Origin: a bacterium
GTDB taxonomy: Bacteria; ARS69
Direction of reading: 5' to 3'
Length of the DNA: 35,756 nt
Assembly (NCBI GenBank): GCA_025774805.1
Contig: JALGZR010000065.1
Location: forward strand, 1-35,756
This document shows, in pieces, positions 24,862 to 33,866 of this stretch. The first letter of the stretch is position 1. Each line of letters opens with the position of its first letter. Made by a program: the position numbers and the translations under genes. The notes under the pieces are model-generated. The model did no database searches, was not told the DNA's origin, and saw only the letters and a list, made by a program, of their open reading frames with translations.

Positions 24862-27450
24862 CTATTTCCTCAGGACGAGCTTCCGGGTGACGCTCACGTC
24901 TTCCGAGCGGAGCACGACGAAATAGACGCCGGCCGCGAGATCGTCCGGCACCCACTCGATCGTGCGCACGATGCCGTCCCCTCCGTCCACCTCCGCGACC
25001 CGGGCGACGCGGCCACCGCGGACGTCGTGCACGTCCACCGTCGAGCGTCCCGGACGCCGCGACGCGAAGCGGAGAAGAGCGCGGTCCCGTACCGGGTTGG
25101 GAGCCGGAGGATCGAGGAGAAGATCGGGGTGGCGGACGTGGACCTCGGAAACGCTCGTGCCGTCGATCGCAGGAAGATCGATCTCCCACGCGCCGCGACC
25201 GTAGGTGCCCGCGACGAGCTTTCGGGCGGAGCGGTGGATCTCGAGATCGTAGACGACCACGTTCGGGAAGCCGGCTCCGAGCGGGCGCCACGTCGTTCCC
25301 TCGTCCGAGCTGAACCAGACCCCCGTGTCCGTGCCCGCGAACCAGTGCTCCGGGTGGTCCGGGTCGAGCGCGAGGGTGTTCGCCGGGTCGGACGGGAAGT
25401 CACCGCTCACGTTCTGCCAGGTCGCGCCGAAGTTCGTCGTGCGCGCCACGTGCGCGACCCCGTCGTATCCCGCGAACGTGACGAAGGCGGTACCGGCGTC
25501 CGTCGGATGCGCGACAATCTTCGTCTCGTTCCCCACGGAGAAGCCGTAGGCCGCGGCGGTCGACCAGTTGCTGCCGCCGTTTGTGGACACCCGGACCGGG
25601 GCTCCGGCGGTGCGCCCGTCGACGCTCCAGACCACGTTCCCGTCCACGGGGCTGACGGAGATCCAGGTCGCCTCGTGAGAGGCCACCGGCACCCAGAGGT
25701 CCCCGCCGTTTAGCGTGCGGTAGACGTTGTCGATCGTGGACGTGAAGAGGCGCCCGGTCTGATTCGGATCGAGCTCCAGCGGGGCGAACGGACGGCTGCT
25801 TCCGCTGATGCCGTTCTGGATCGCGAACCAGCTCAACGCCCCGTTCGTGCTCTTGACGCGACCGCCGAACTGCCACTCGGAGTAGATGACGTCCGGATCG
25901 AGCGGCTCGAAGTGACACGCGAAGCCATCGGCGATGAGCGTGGAGATCGTCCAGGTGTCCGGGCCGTCGAGCACGGGCAAGCCGTTGTCCTGACTCCCTC
26001 CGATCGCCAGGTCCGGATCGCTCGGGGCGACACAGACGTCGTAGTACTGCACGGTCACGAGACCGTCCCGGCGCATGCTCCAGGTGGAGCCGGCGTCCGT
26101 CGAGCGCCACCCCCCGCCGTCCGTGCCCACCCACAGGTTGCCGGTCGATCCGGGCTCCCAGGCGATCGCGTGATGATCGTAGTGAACGGCCGTCTCGTCC
26201 CCGAGCGGGGTCCCGTCCCCGGTCACCGCGAACGTCAAGCCGCCGTCGGTGGAAAGCCAGAGCTGGATTCCGCCCGCGATCACGCGATCGACGTCGTCGG
26301 GGGCGACCGCGATCGTGTTGGAGTAGGAGCCCTGGGAACCCGAGATGTTGAGCGACGTGTTGCGCGCCGACCAGGTGGCGCCGTCGTCCATGCTCCGGTA
26401 GACGCCGAGGGTGCCGTACGTCTGACTGTTGCCGTAGTGGGCGTAGATCACGCTCGGGTCGGCCGGGGTGACGGCAATCCGGGTCTTGCTGACGAGAGAG
26501 CTGGACGGCTGACCCGTCCCCGCTCCGGTCCACGTCAGACCGTCGTCCGTCGACACCTTGACCCGATTTCCGGACGTGTCGCCTCCCTTCGTCGAATAGA
26601 CCCGGGTGGCGCTGCCCGGCTTCCACTTCACGTCGTAGTAGTCCCCGCCGACCTTCACCTGCGTCCAGGTCTCCCCCTCGTCCGTCGAGCGCCAGAGACC
26701 GTCGTTGGCTCCCGCGAGCACGGTGCCGGTGAACGGATTCGCCTCCATGACGTGGAAGCCGTGATTGTCCGTGATGTCGTGTCCGAAGCTCGTCGGCCCC
26801 CACGTCTCGCCGGCATCCGTCGATTTCCAGATTCCCACGCCGTAGACGACGTAGCTCCAGTGGATGCCCTCGCCGGTGGCGATGAGGACGACGTCGGGAT
26901 TCGTAGGGAGAACACAGACCGCCCCGATCGCCAGCGAGGGGAGATCGTCCGTCGTGGTTCGCCACGTGGCACCGCCGTCGGAGGAGATCCAGAGTCCGCC
27001 GCTCGCGGACGCCGCGTAGATCTTCGCAGGATTGGTCGGATGGAACTTCAGATCCACGATCCGACCCGAGATGTTGACCGGGCCGAGAGCGAACCATCCG
27101 GTCGTCCGGCGCGGGGCGGCACTCCGGCGCTGGCGGCCGATCTCCCACGCACGGACGCGGTCCGCGGCGGTCGGCAGGCGCCCGTCGAGAGTCCGCGTCT
27201 CCAGGAACCACTTGATCTGGACGAAGTGCTTCCAGGTCGAGCCGCGCGGGGCGCGCAGCTCCGGGTGCGCCCGGAAGAAGCGGTCGGTCCGGTCGACCCA
27301 GTCGGCGGCGAGATTGCTCTCTCGGGTGGGGACGGGAGTGGGGGCGGCCGGGCGCGGGGAGGCTCCGGCGGAGATCGAGCGGGCGAGAGTGGCCGTCACG
27401 ACGAGCGCGAGGAGTGGCAACGGGCTGAAGAGACGGCCGGGCCGATCCAT
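24862..27450 (-). CDS. secreted Asp-box beta-propeller protein with type IX-like sorting domain
   Basis: An 862-residue exported protein. The signal peptide follows the start at 27450 (MDRPGRLFSPLPLLALVVTA; GGAG seven bases before). At least ten Asp-box (BNR, SxDxGxTW-type) repeats follow, such as SSDGGATW, STDAGETW, STDEGETW, STDDGLTW and SSDEGTTW, as in sialidase/sortilin-like propellers. The C-terminal ~90 residues (DPPAPNPVRDRALLRF ... AAGVYFVVLRSEDVSVTRKLVLRK) match the FlgD-Ig/type IX sorting domain seen in FCB bacteria. The catalytic residues of sialidase are not evident, so a binding or hydrolase role is open. Confidence 0.9.
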   Translation of the reverse strand: MDRPGRLFSPLPLLALVVTATLARSISAGASPRPAAPTPVPTRESNLAADWVDRTDRFFRAHPELRAPRGSTWKHFVQIKWFLETRTLDGRLPTAADRVRAWEIGRQRRSAAPRRTTGWFALGPVNISGRIVDLKFHPTNPAKIYAASASGGLWISSDGGATWRTTTDDLPSLAIGAVCVLPTNPDVVLIATGEGIHWSYVVYGVGIWKSTDAGETWGPTSFGHDITDNHGFHVMEANPFTGTVLAGANDGLWRSTDEGETWTQVKVGGDYYDVKWKPGSATRVYSTKGGDTSGNRVKVSTDDGLTWTGAGTGQPSSSLVSKTRIAVTPADPSVIYAHYGNSQTYGTLGVYRSMDDGATWSARNTSLNISGSQGSYSNTIAVAPDDVDRVIAGGIQLWLSTDGGLTFAVTGDGTPLGDETAVHYDHHAIAWEPGSTGNLWVGTDGGGWRSTDAGSTWSMRRDGLVTVQYYDVCVAPSDPDLAIGGSQDNGLPVLDGPDTWTISTLIADGFACHFEPLDPDVIYSEWQFGGRVKSTNGALSWFAIQNGISGSSRPFAPLELDPNQTGRLFTSTIDNVYRTLNGGDLWVPVASHEATWISVSPVDGNVVWSVDGRTAGAPVRVSTNGGSNWSTAAAYGFSVGNETKIVAHPTDAGTAFVTFAGYDGVAHVARTTNFGATWQNVSGDFPSDPANTLALDPDHPEHWFAGTDTGVWFSSDEGTTWRPLGAGFPNVVVYDLEIHRSARKLVAGTYGRGAWEIDLPAIDGTSVSEVHVRHPDLLLDPPAPNPVRDRALLRFASRRPGRSTVDVHDVRGGRVARVAEVDGGDGIVRTIEWVPDDLAAGVYFVVLRSEDVSVTRKLVLRK

Positions 27451-27627
27451 GATCTCACTCCGGGAGGACGTGGGTACGGACACGGGCGGCGGCGGGGCCC
27501 TCGCGTGCGAGGCCTCGCGGCCCCGGAGCTCCACGGACGCCATCCGACCCACGATGATATCACGGTCGATGGGACGGATTCAGAGGGTGGGCCGTCGGGC
27601 GGATCGTTTGCCGCCGCCGACGTGGCC

Positions 27628-27733
27628 GGGGGGGAGCCGGCGTCGTGCGGCCCGGGGGGGCGTCGGCTTCGCGCGGCTCGGGGGGGAGCCGGCGTCGTGC
27701 GGCCCGGGGCAGTCGGCGTCGCGCGGCCCGGGG
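27628..27733. repeat. 26-bp G-rich tandem repeat, four units
   Basis: Units at 27628-27653, 27654-27679, 27680-27705 and 27706-27729 each begin with a run of G (four to seven), followed by about 19 bases of C/G-rich sequence. Units 1 and 3 are identical, 2 and 4 are variants. A final GGGG follows. It lies between the propeller gene and the methyltransferase stop. Repeated G-runs could form G-quadruplexes. Confidence 0.75.
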
Positions 27734-27754
27734 TACGGGCCCTTGCCGCCCGGG

Positions 27755-28444
27755 TCACATGTCCGCGGTCCCCGGTTCGTTCGGCTTCGAGGATGCGCAG
27801 TTCACGATGAGGATCCAGTCCCGCCCCAGTTCGAGCAGATGCGCCCGGTCACGGGGCACTCCCGCGTCGCGGATCAGGTCCTCGACGTTGCGGCGGGAGT
27901 AGAAGCGGACGAAACCGCGGGCGACCAGGAATCTCAGCTTCCGGATCGGGACCCGCCACTCGAATCGCTTCGGGATCGACGCGAAGATCTTCCCCCGGCA
28001 GAGCTTCCGCATCCCGGCCAGGTGCGGCACGGGATTCTCGAGGTAGTCGAAGTATCCCATGGCCAGGACCGCCTCGAACCTCTCCTCGGTGTCGTACCCG
28101 AGGAAGTCGCCCGTCACGAACTCGAAGTCGGCCGGGAGGTTCGCGTTCTTCGTTTCCGCGTTCGCCAGCTCGATCATCGCGGGGGAGACGTCCACGCCGA
28201 CGACCCGGGCGGCGCCGAGCTTGGCCAACGCGATTCCGTACCTTCCCGACCCGCACCCGATGTCGAGCACCGACCACTTGCCGGGAACGGGAGCGAGCGT
28301 GCACACGAGATGAAACCGCTCGACGACGACGGCCCGAAGACGGTCCCGGAGGCGCTGCCACACCGGCTTCCTCGATTCGTAGATCGCGTCGAAGCGCTCG
28401 GCGTCGCGATCGAAGTGCTTACGTACGGTCTCCAAAGAGTTCAT
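27755..28444 (-). CDS. class I SAM-dependent methyltransferase
   Basis: A 229-residue methyltransferase. Motif I is VLDIGCGSGRYGIALAKLG (about residues 59-77), then the acidic GVDVSPAMIELA and the post-motif FEAVLAMGYFDYLE. The C-terminal half holds NPVPHLAGMRKLC and a basic stretch. No substrate can be named. The gene overlaps the polysaccharide deacetylase by 26 bases on the same strand, so the two are very likely one operon and it may act on a sugar, lipid or envelope precursor (inference). Confidence 0.85.
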   Translation of the reverse strand: MNSLETVRKHFDRDAERFDAIYESRKPVWQRLRDRLRAVVVERFHLVCTLAPVPGKWSVLDIGCGSGRYGIALAKLGAARVVGVDVSPAMIELANAETKNANLPADFEFVTGDFLGYDTEERFEAVLAMGYFDYLENPVPHLAGMRKLCRGKIFASIPKRFEWRVPIRKLRFLVARGFVRFYSRRNVEDLIRDAGVPRDRAHLLELGRDWILIVNCASSKPNEPGTADM

Positions 28445-29252
28445 GCTCGAGAACCTCTCCCAGCGGCGCGAACTCGAAGTCGGTCAGCAGGCGTCGCAGC
28501 CGGGACTCGGTGGATCCGAGGTTGAAGTAGTGGGTGATCCACGCCTTCCAGTAGAAGCGCACCCGGGGATGCTTCGGGTCGAGCTCCCAGGGGTGCAGGT
28601 AGAAGACGGCGGGGACGGACTTCTCCTGCAGGGCGAGGAGATTCCCTCGCGTGAAGCGGTAGGGATAGATCCGGAAGTAGGCTCCGCCGGTCACGGGGAT
28701 CGTCCGCCCGAAGAACTCGCGCACGCTCAGGGGGAGCTCCAGGATCGGGCCGGACGGCGTCTCGACGACCTGGGGCGAGCGGGGGAAGTCCGGAATCCCG
28801 TACCGCCAGTTGTGGACCGGGAAGATGCTCGAGTCGTAGCGGAACCCGAGGCCGGCCAGCTCCTCGAGAGCCCAGAACGACTTCCGGGTCACCGAGAAGT
28901 AGGCGGCACGGTAGGCCCGGACCGGCTCGCCGGTTCGCTCGGAGATCGCCTCCGCCGCCCGTCGCGTCTCCTCGCGAAAACGCTCCGGCGACATCTCGTA
29001 GAGCAGATCGTGCGACCATCCGTGGCACCCGATCTCGTGACCGGCGGAGGCGATGCGACGGACGAGCTGGGGATACGACTCCGCCACCGAACCGAGGAAG
29101 AAGAACGTGGCCCGGGTCGAATGCGCGTCCAGGAGATCGAGAAGGAGGCCGAGGCTGCTCTCGAGTCGGGGGGTCGCGGCGCGCCGGACCTCGGGGGAGA
29201 TCGGGATGCCGTCGCACCAGTCCTCCACGTCGACCGTGAATGCGTGACGCAC
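28419..29252 (-). CDS. polysaccharide deacetylase, PEP-CTERM/exosortase locus type
   Basis: A 277-residue NodB-type deacetylase that removes acetyl groups from a polymer of N-acetyl sugars. It opens with FTVDVEDW (Asp8 catalytic/metal pair), has ATFFFLGSVAE, and the metal motif HGWSH (HxxxH) in HEIGCHGWSH. The C-terminal part (FPVHNWRYGIPDFPR, FYLHPWELDPKHPRVRFY) is that of the DUF3473 extension found in deacetylases next to exosortase/exopolysaccharide loci. This fits the PEP-CTERM protein at 24014. Start GTG 29252 is chosen for the family N-terminus; the ribosome site GGAGG is rather far. Confidence 0.88.
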   Translation of the reverse strand: MRHAFTVDVEDWCDGIPISPEVRRAATPRLESSLGLLLDLLDAHSTRATFFFLGSVAESYPQLVRRIASAGHEIGCHGWSHDLLYEMSPERFREETRRAAEAISERTGEPVRAYRAAYFSVTRKSFWALEELAGLGFRYDSSIFPVHNWRYGIPDFPRSPQVVETPSGPILELPLSVREFFGRTIPVTGGAYFRIYPYRFTRGNLLALQEKSVPAVFYLHPWELDPKHPRVRFYWKAWITHYFNLGSTESRLRRLLTDFEFAPLGEVLEHELFGDRT

Positions 29253-29302
29253 GATGTTCCCCGCCTCCGGACCGGGAGAACCGCTGCGTGCCCGCGGTCC
29301 GC

Positions 29303-30331
29303 TCAGCTCTTGTTCAGACAGCACTTCTTGTACTTGCGGCCGCTGCCGCAGGGACAGCGGGAGTTCCGGCCCAGCTTGCCGCCCGTCGGAACGATCATGT
29401 TCCGGACCCGCGAGATCATGTCCTGTTGAAAGACCCGCGCCAACGTCCGGTAGAGCTCCGGGTGCCTGCGCTGCATCGTCCGGGGTCTCTCGAAGAAGTA
29501 CTCGGTGACCACCGCGAAGAACTCGGACTCGTTCGTGAGGGCGTAGGGATTGATGTCCGAGCGCCCGCTCTCGATCTCGGCCATCTTGCGGCGCATGAGC
29601 TCGAGCCACGGGCCGACCGTGCGACGATCCAGTCCCACCTCGGGAACTCCGTCCACGGCGCCGTCCGACTTGTCCACGAGGTGCGCGAACTCGTGGATTC
29701 CCACGTTGCGCCGATCGCGGGCGTTCCGGAACCCCTGGTGAAGATCGGGCTTGGAGAGGATCATCATCCGGTTCATCACGCCGGATCCGACCATGCCGAG
29801 CACGGGCCGATCCTCACCGTCCTCGATCCGGAAGCTTTCGTCGAACCTCGTCGGATAGATCAGGATCTCGCTGATCTGATCCCACTCCCACTCCGGGAAC
29901 CCGAAGATGGGGATGATCGCGCTGGCCGCCGCGAGGACCCGGGTGGTCTCGTCGACCTCGGTCCGGATCCCCGTGATCTGCTTCTCGGCGAGGAAGATCT
30001 TCAGCTCCTCGCGAAAGCGGGACTTGTCCGCCCGGCCGAGCGCGTTGAAGAAGGCGACCTTACCGTGGAGGATCTTGTCCCACTCCGGGGGGAACGGCTG
30101 GCGGCGAATGCGTGTCCGCCTTCGATCACGACGCGTCATCCAGCGATGGAGGACCCACGCCAGGAGAAGGGCGCCGAGTCCCCACCGCCAGTCCGCGTGC
30201 CCGGTCCCCCACGCGATCGTGAAGACGACCGCGCCCGCCGCGCACGCGGTGAAGAACGCGATCCTCGATCGCGCCCGCTCGCCGGTTGGGGCCGGGGCGG
30301 TTTCGGCGTCTCGCCTCGGGGTCTCGTCCAT
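29303..30331 (-). CDS. M90/MtfA-like zinc peptidase with SEC-C domain
   Basis: A 342-residue protein. An N-terminal part with two hydrophobic stretches (about 25-62) is followed by an MtfA-type (M90) peptidase domain: PEWDKILHGKVAFFNALGRADK, the zinc motif HEFAH in VGIHEFAHLVDKSDG, and the third ligand region NESEFFAVVTEYFFERP. The C-terminus has the SEC-C zinc-binding motif RNSRCPCGSGRKYKKCC. E. coli MtfA is shorter, soluble and lacks SEC-C, so this is an unusual fusion likely held at the membrane. Start 30331 has no strong ribosome site. It is 50 bases before the deacetylase gene. Confidence 0.88.
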   Translation of the reverse strand: MDETPRRDAETAPAPTGERARSRIAFFTACAAGAVVFTIAWGTGHADWRWGLGALLLAWVLHRWMTRRDRRRTRIRRQPFPPEWDKILHGKVAFFNALGRADKSRFREELKIFLAEKQITGIRTEVDETTRVLAAASAIIPIFGFPEWEWDQISEILIYPTRFDESFRIEDGEDRPVLGMVGSGVMNRMMILSKPDLHQGFRNARDRRNVGIHEFAHLVDKSDGAVDGVPEVGLDRRTVGPWLELMRRKMAEIESGRSDINPYALTNESEFFAVVTEYFFERPRTMQRRHPELYRTLARVFQQDMISRVRNMIVPTGGKLGRNSRCPCGSGRKYKKCCLNKS

Positions 30332-30614
30332 GGGGCAGGAGAATAGCCGAACCGGGCGTTTTGCTGTCGAGTTTCCGGGGCCGGGTGGGAGCGTTTCGTG
30401 CGTGCCGTGTCCGTCCGGGGTCCGGTGCCGGGCCCTGCGGCCCGGTCTTGTCGTGCGACGGTGGGCGGTGCGGTCCTGCCGCCTGTTCTTGTTGTGCAAC
30501 GCTCAATGGGGGTAGGCTGAGAGCGATTCGTGCCGGTCGCCGGGGATGCGCGGTGGGTGTCGCGCGGAGTGCGGTGGGACGATCGGTCGTGCCGTCCGGA
30601 AGGACCAGCAAGGG

Positions 30615-32378
30615 ATGGAATTGCGTCGACATCCGCTCCTCCACCTCCGGTTGCTGTCGGTCGCCGCGGTGCTCGGCCTCGCCCTGTCCGGGATCGTCTC
30701 TCCCGTCAGGGCGCAGTCGCTCGCGAGCTGGACGGGCGCCCGCGCCGACTACCGGGTCACCGGACCGAGCGGCGTCCGGCCCGAGCTGACGCAGGTAACG
30801 CTCAGTCTTCCGGGAGTGGCGATCCACGACGGACAGGAGCACATCTGGTTCCAGATGGAGGCCATCAACCGCGGGGCGCGACAGTACGCGATCGCGATGC
30901 TCGTTCCCTCGCTCGACTTCCTCAGCGGGGCGCGCGAGGCGGTTCCGGTGGCTCGCTACATTCTCTTTCCTCCGGGTGGGCAACCTCTCGAGTACGTGCG
31001 GAAGGCGACCGGTGAGGCGATGCTCCCCCGCTACGACTTCTGGGAAAGGCTCGTTCCACGAAGCGCAACGCCGGGGGGGATCGGACCGGCCCTCTTCGAC
31101 GAGGGAACCCTGATGGGACGCTCTCTGACGAGAATCGATCAGGGGATGGACGCGCGGTCTCTCCCGATCGAGGACGCGAAGCGTCTCGAGCTCGAACCGG
31201 AGGTGCTCATCGGAACGAGCCGCGACTTCCGCGACGACGGGACGGGACGTCGGCACCGTTCGACCGGCGGTGATGCCTCGGAGGGGCCCGACTACCGGTA
31301 CGTGAGTTTTGATGCCGAGAACTACCGGAGCATGATCGACGCGGGAATGAACTTGTTTCGCATTCGCGCCCCTCATGCGGCGTGGGTGATCGAGGAGCCG
31401 GTCTTCATCGTGCAGCTCGACGGTTTCGAGGACTCGCCCGAGGTCCTCTACCGCAGCAACTACTTTGGGGCAGTGATGTACATGGACGAGCCGATGGTGC
31501 GGGCGGTGGGCACGCTGATGTTCGCGCGGACCGGCAGCGCGAGCGAGGCCGCGACGTTGCAGATCGAGCTGATCCGCGGTCGCATCGAGGGGAGCAACAA
31601 GTACGGATCCCGGCACCTCGATCGTCTGCTTCGACGGGCAGGCTGCGACCTCGGTCCCGGCGAGATCCTTCAGGCGGACTATCCGGTTTGGGAAGCCATG
31701 GCGAGCGGTGCCTGGTACGAGCTCGAGGCCGGGGGGGGAGGGTTCTGTCACGAGAGTCGGATCCAGCCGGAGCGCTTCGCGGAGCTCGTCGAGTCGGCGC
31801 TCGGAGTGCGTTTTCCTTCGGATGTCGTGAGCTGTGTCGACTTCCACCTCTCGCTCTTCACGGGAGCCGCGCGGTGGTTCGAGCGTCCGTGGGGAGTTTC
31901 GATCTACGGTCAGACGGAGGAAGAGGCCGCGGAGATCCTCTTCCCTCGTGCTTACGAGAGGGGCGCTACCTACTTCTGGTTCTGGACGTCGGATGGAGCC
32001 CACCACGTTCCGTTCTCTCGGCAGCTCGAGCTGACGCGTCAGCTTCGTCGGTACATTCGGGAGAACCCGCGGGGGGAGGCGGAAGCGCGGACCGCTCTCG
32101 TTCTTCCCTGGGGTTACCTTCTCGACGACTTCGCCTTCCGGCCGAACTGGAAGCTCAGGAAGCCCGCGCTCTGGGGCAGCGAGAAGCTCTCGTTCGAGAA
32201 CCGGAATTCGGAGGGGGTCAGGTATCGCGAGGTGCTTGCCGCGGCGATGCGCGAGGCCGCCGACCTGCTGCGGGCCGGCGAGAGGTTCGACATTCTGTTT
32301 CTGCAGCCGGAGGAGAGGGCACGCGGGTATGCGCGGGTCCTCCGGGTCCGGGAGACGGGACGGGTGGAGGGGAGATAG
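30615..32378 (+). CDS. secreted protein of unknown function
   Basis: A 587-residue protein with a clear signal peptide (LLSVAAVLGLALSGIVSPVRA, cut before QSLASW). I do not recognise a family. The N-terminal ~200 residues resemble a beta-rich domain (VAIHDGQEHIWFQMEAINRGA). The C-terminal part has GATYFWFWTSDGAHHVPF and ALVLPWGYLLDDF, reminiscent of glycoside hydrolase TIM barrels, which is a weak suggestion only. The start has AAGGG close before. It faces the MtfA-like gene across a 283-base gap in which I see only weak promoter-like boxes. Confidence 0.7.
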   Translation: MELRRHPLLHLRLLSVAAVLGLALSGIVSPVRAQSLASWTGARADYRVTGPSGVRPELTQVTLSLPGVAIHDGQEHIWFQMEAINRGARQYAIAMLVPSLDFLSGAREAVPVARYILFPPGGQPLEYVRKATGEAMLPRYDFWERLVPRSATPGGIGPALFDEGTLMGRSLTRIDQGMDARSLPIEDAKRLELEPEVLIGTSRDFRDDGTGRRHRSTGGDASEGPDYRYVSFDAENYRSMIDAGMNLFRIRAPHAAWVIEEPVFIVQLDGFEDSPEVLYRSNYFGAVMYMDEPMVRAVGTLMFARTGSASEAATLQIELIRGRIEGSNKYGSRHLDRLLRRAGCDLGPGEILQADYPVWEAMASGAWYELEAGGGGFCHESRIQPERFAELVESALGVRFPSDVVSCVDFHLSLFTGAARWFERPWGVSIYGQTEEEAAEILFPRAYERGATYFWFWTSDGAHHVPFSRQLELTRQLRRYIRENPRGEAEARTALVLPWGYLLDDFAFRPNWKLRKPALWGSEKLSFENRNSEGVRYREVLAAAMREAADLLRAGERFDILFLQPEERARGYARVLRVRETGRVEGR

Positions 32379-32634
32379 GCGCGGGGAGGGAGGCGGGTTC
32401 GGCGGATCTCGGCCTGCGGGAGCCGGCGAGGATCCTGCCCCGGGAATTCCCGCGGGAGAAGGTGGCTCTCGGCCATCATCGGTTGAAGAGGGGCCGAATC
32501 GGGCGGGTGCCGGCCGGAGGAATGCCGGGCGCTTGCCTGCCACGAAGCGAGGTGTAGTCCATTGACGGTGATCCCTCCACCGGGAGGATCATCCGAATCT
32601 CCCCGCGGAACGACCCTCCCCGAGGGTCCGTTTC

Positions 32635-33651
32635 ATGTCGGCCACCGACTTAGAGTCTCCAGCCGCGACGGGGGCACCGGAAACGGCCCCCAGGCTTCTC
32701 GAAGGAGTTCGAGAGGCGACTCGGGTTCGCCACTACAGCCGAAGTACGGAGCGGAGCTACGTGAAGTGGGTCCGCCGTCTCGTCGTGTTTCACGGAATGA
32801 GACACCGGCGCCACATGGGGAGCTCGGAGATCCGAGAATTCCTGACGTCGCTCGCAATTGACAAGTCAGTCGGTGCATCCACTCAAAACCAGGCGCTGTG
32901 CGCCCTTCTGTTCCTTTACAGGGAGGTGCTCGATCAGAATCCCGGGTGGATCGACGACGTGGTTCGGGCGAAGCCGCCTCGCCGTCTTCCGGAGATTCTG
33001 TCCGGGGAGGAGGTGCGAGCCGTTCTGGATCGGATGCACGGGACGCCCCGGTTGATGTGCATGCTGCTCTACGGGGCCGAGCTGAGGCTCATGGAGTGCG
33101 CCACGCTCCGCGTCAAGGATCTGGACTTCCGTAGAAACGAGATCATCGTACGGAGGGGGAAGGGGGGAAGGGACCGGAGAACCATGCTCCCGGGTGCCGT
33201 TCAGGCAAATCTCCGTGAGCATCCATCCAGGGTGAGGGCACAACATCGGGAAGATCTTCGCCGGGGAGCCGGCTGGGTGGCGACGCCCGATGCTCTGGGG
33301 AGCAAGTTCCCCGGGGCGGGCCGCGAGTGGACTTGGCATTGGGCCTTCCCGGCGGCCCGGCGCTATCGAGATCCCGGAACCCGGCAGATACGCCGCCATC
33401 ATCTCCACGAGACCGTTGTTCAGAGAGCCGTCCGGGTAGCAGTGCAGCGCGCAGGCCTCTCGCAACGAGCGACGTGCCACACCTTTCGCCACTCGTTCGC
33501 AACCCATCTCCTCAAGGACGGCTAGGACATTCGGACGGTTCAGGAGCTTCCCGGGCACAAGGACGTAAGCACGACAATGGTTTACATTCACGTCCTGAAC
33601 CGAGGAGGTCGGGGAGTCCGGAGTCCGGCGGATCGATTGTGGGGAGGTTGA
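32635..33651 (+). pseudogene. intI: integron integrase, interrupted by an in-frame TAG
   Basis: A tyrosine recombinase of the integron type. It has the N-terminal SAM-like domain (RHYSRSTERSYVKWVRRLV), catalytic Arg151, Lys176, His282 and Arg285 (HTFRHSFATHLL), and the extra ~35-residue segment unique to integron integrases (about 205-240, with PDALGSKFPGAGREWTW and WAFPAARR). A TAG at 33523-33525 replaces the Tyr expected in the sequence DGYDIRTV. The frame then continues in clear homology through [20 protein letters not shown] to a natural TGA at 33649-33651. The stop removes His308 and the nucleophile Tyr317, so the protein as read is inactive. Confidence 0.85.
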
Positions 33652-33837
33652 TTCCCCGACTTACCCCGATCTGGGTGATTCCCTGTGGCGAGATGTCCCT
33701 GCGCGAGCCATCTGCCCATAATCCCTTTGACCCCAACCTTCTCCCGGCGCGAGAATTCCAGAGCGTACACCCACGTCGCCCGGGGAATGCTGCAATAGGG
33801 GCGGGGTATTCGATTCACCCGGGTCGGTAGGAGAATA

Positions 33838-33844
33838 GTCAGAC
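33838..33844 (+). other. candidate attI core / start of first cassette
   Basis: GTCAGAC lies 20 bases before the first cassette gene and differs by one base from GTTAGAC, the sequence expected from the R'' box (GTCTAAC) of that cassette's attC. The changed base is one of the two T's at the crossover point. It may be a decayed recombination core. Confidence 0.3.
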
Positions 33845-33866
33845 CGATACTGACGGGGAGGACATG

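Noticed and set aside
27628-27733. CRISPR array
   Set aside because: The units are directly joined without unique spacers and no cas gene is near.
25912-27810. 632-codon plus-strand open frame over the propeller gene
   Set aside because: It is an antisense shadow; the minus strand holds the Asp-box repeats, signal peptide and sorting domain.
30489-30518. Promoter TTGTTG-18-TAGGCT before the secreted protein
   Set aside because: Only three of six bases match each box; not enough to call.
33523-33525. Integrase stop as a recoded amino acid
   Set aside because: It is TAG, not the selenocysteine UGA, and nothing suggests pyrrolysine use, so a plain nonsense change is simpler.
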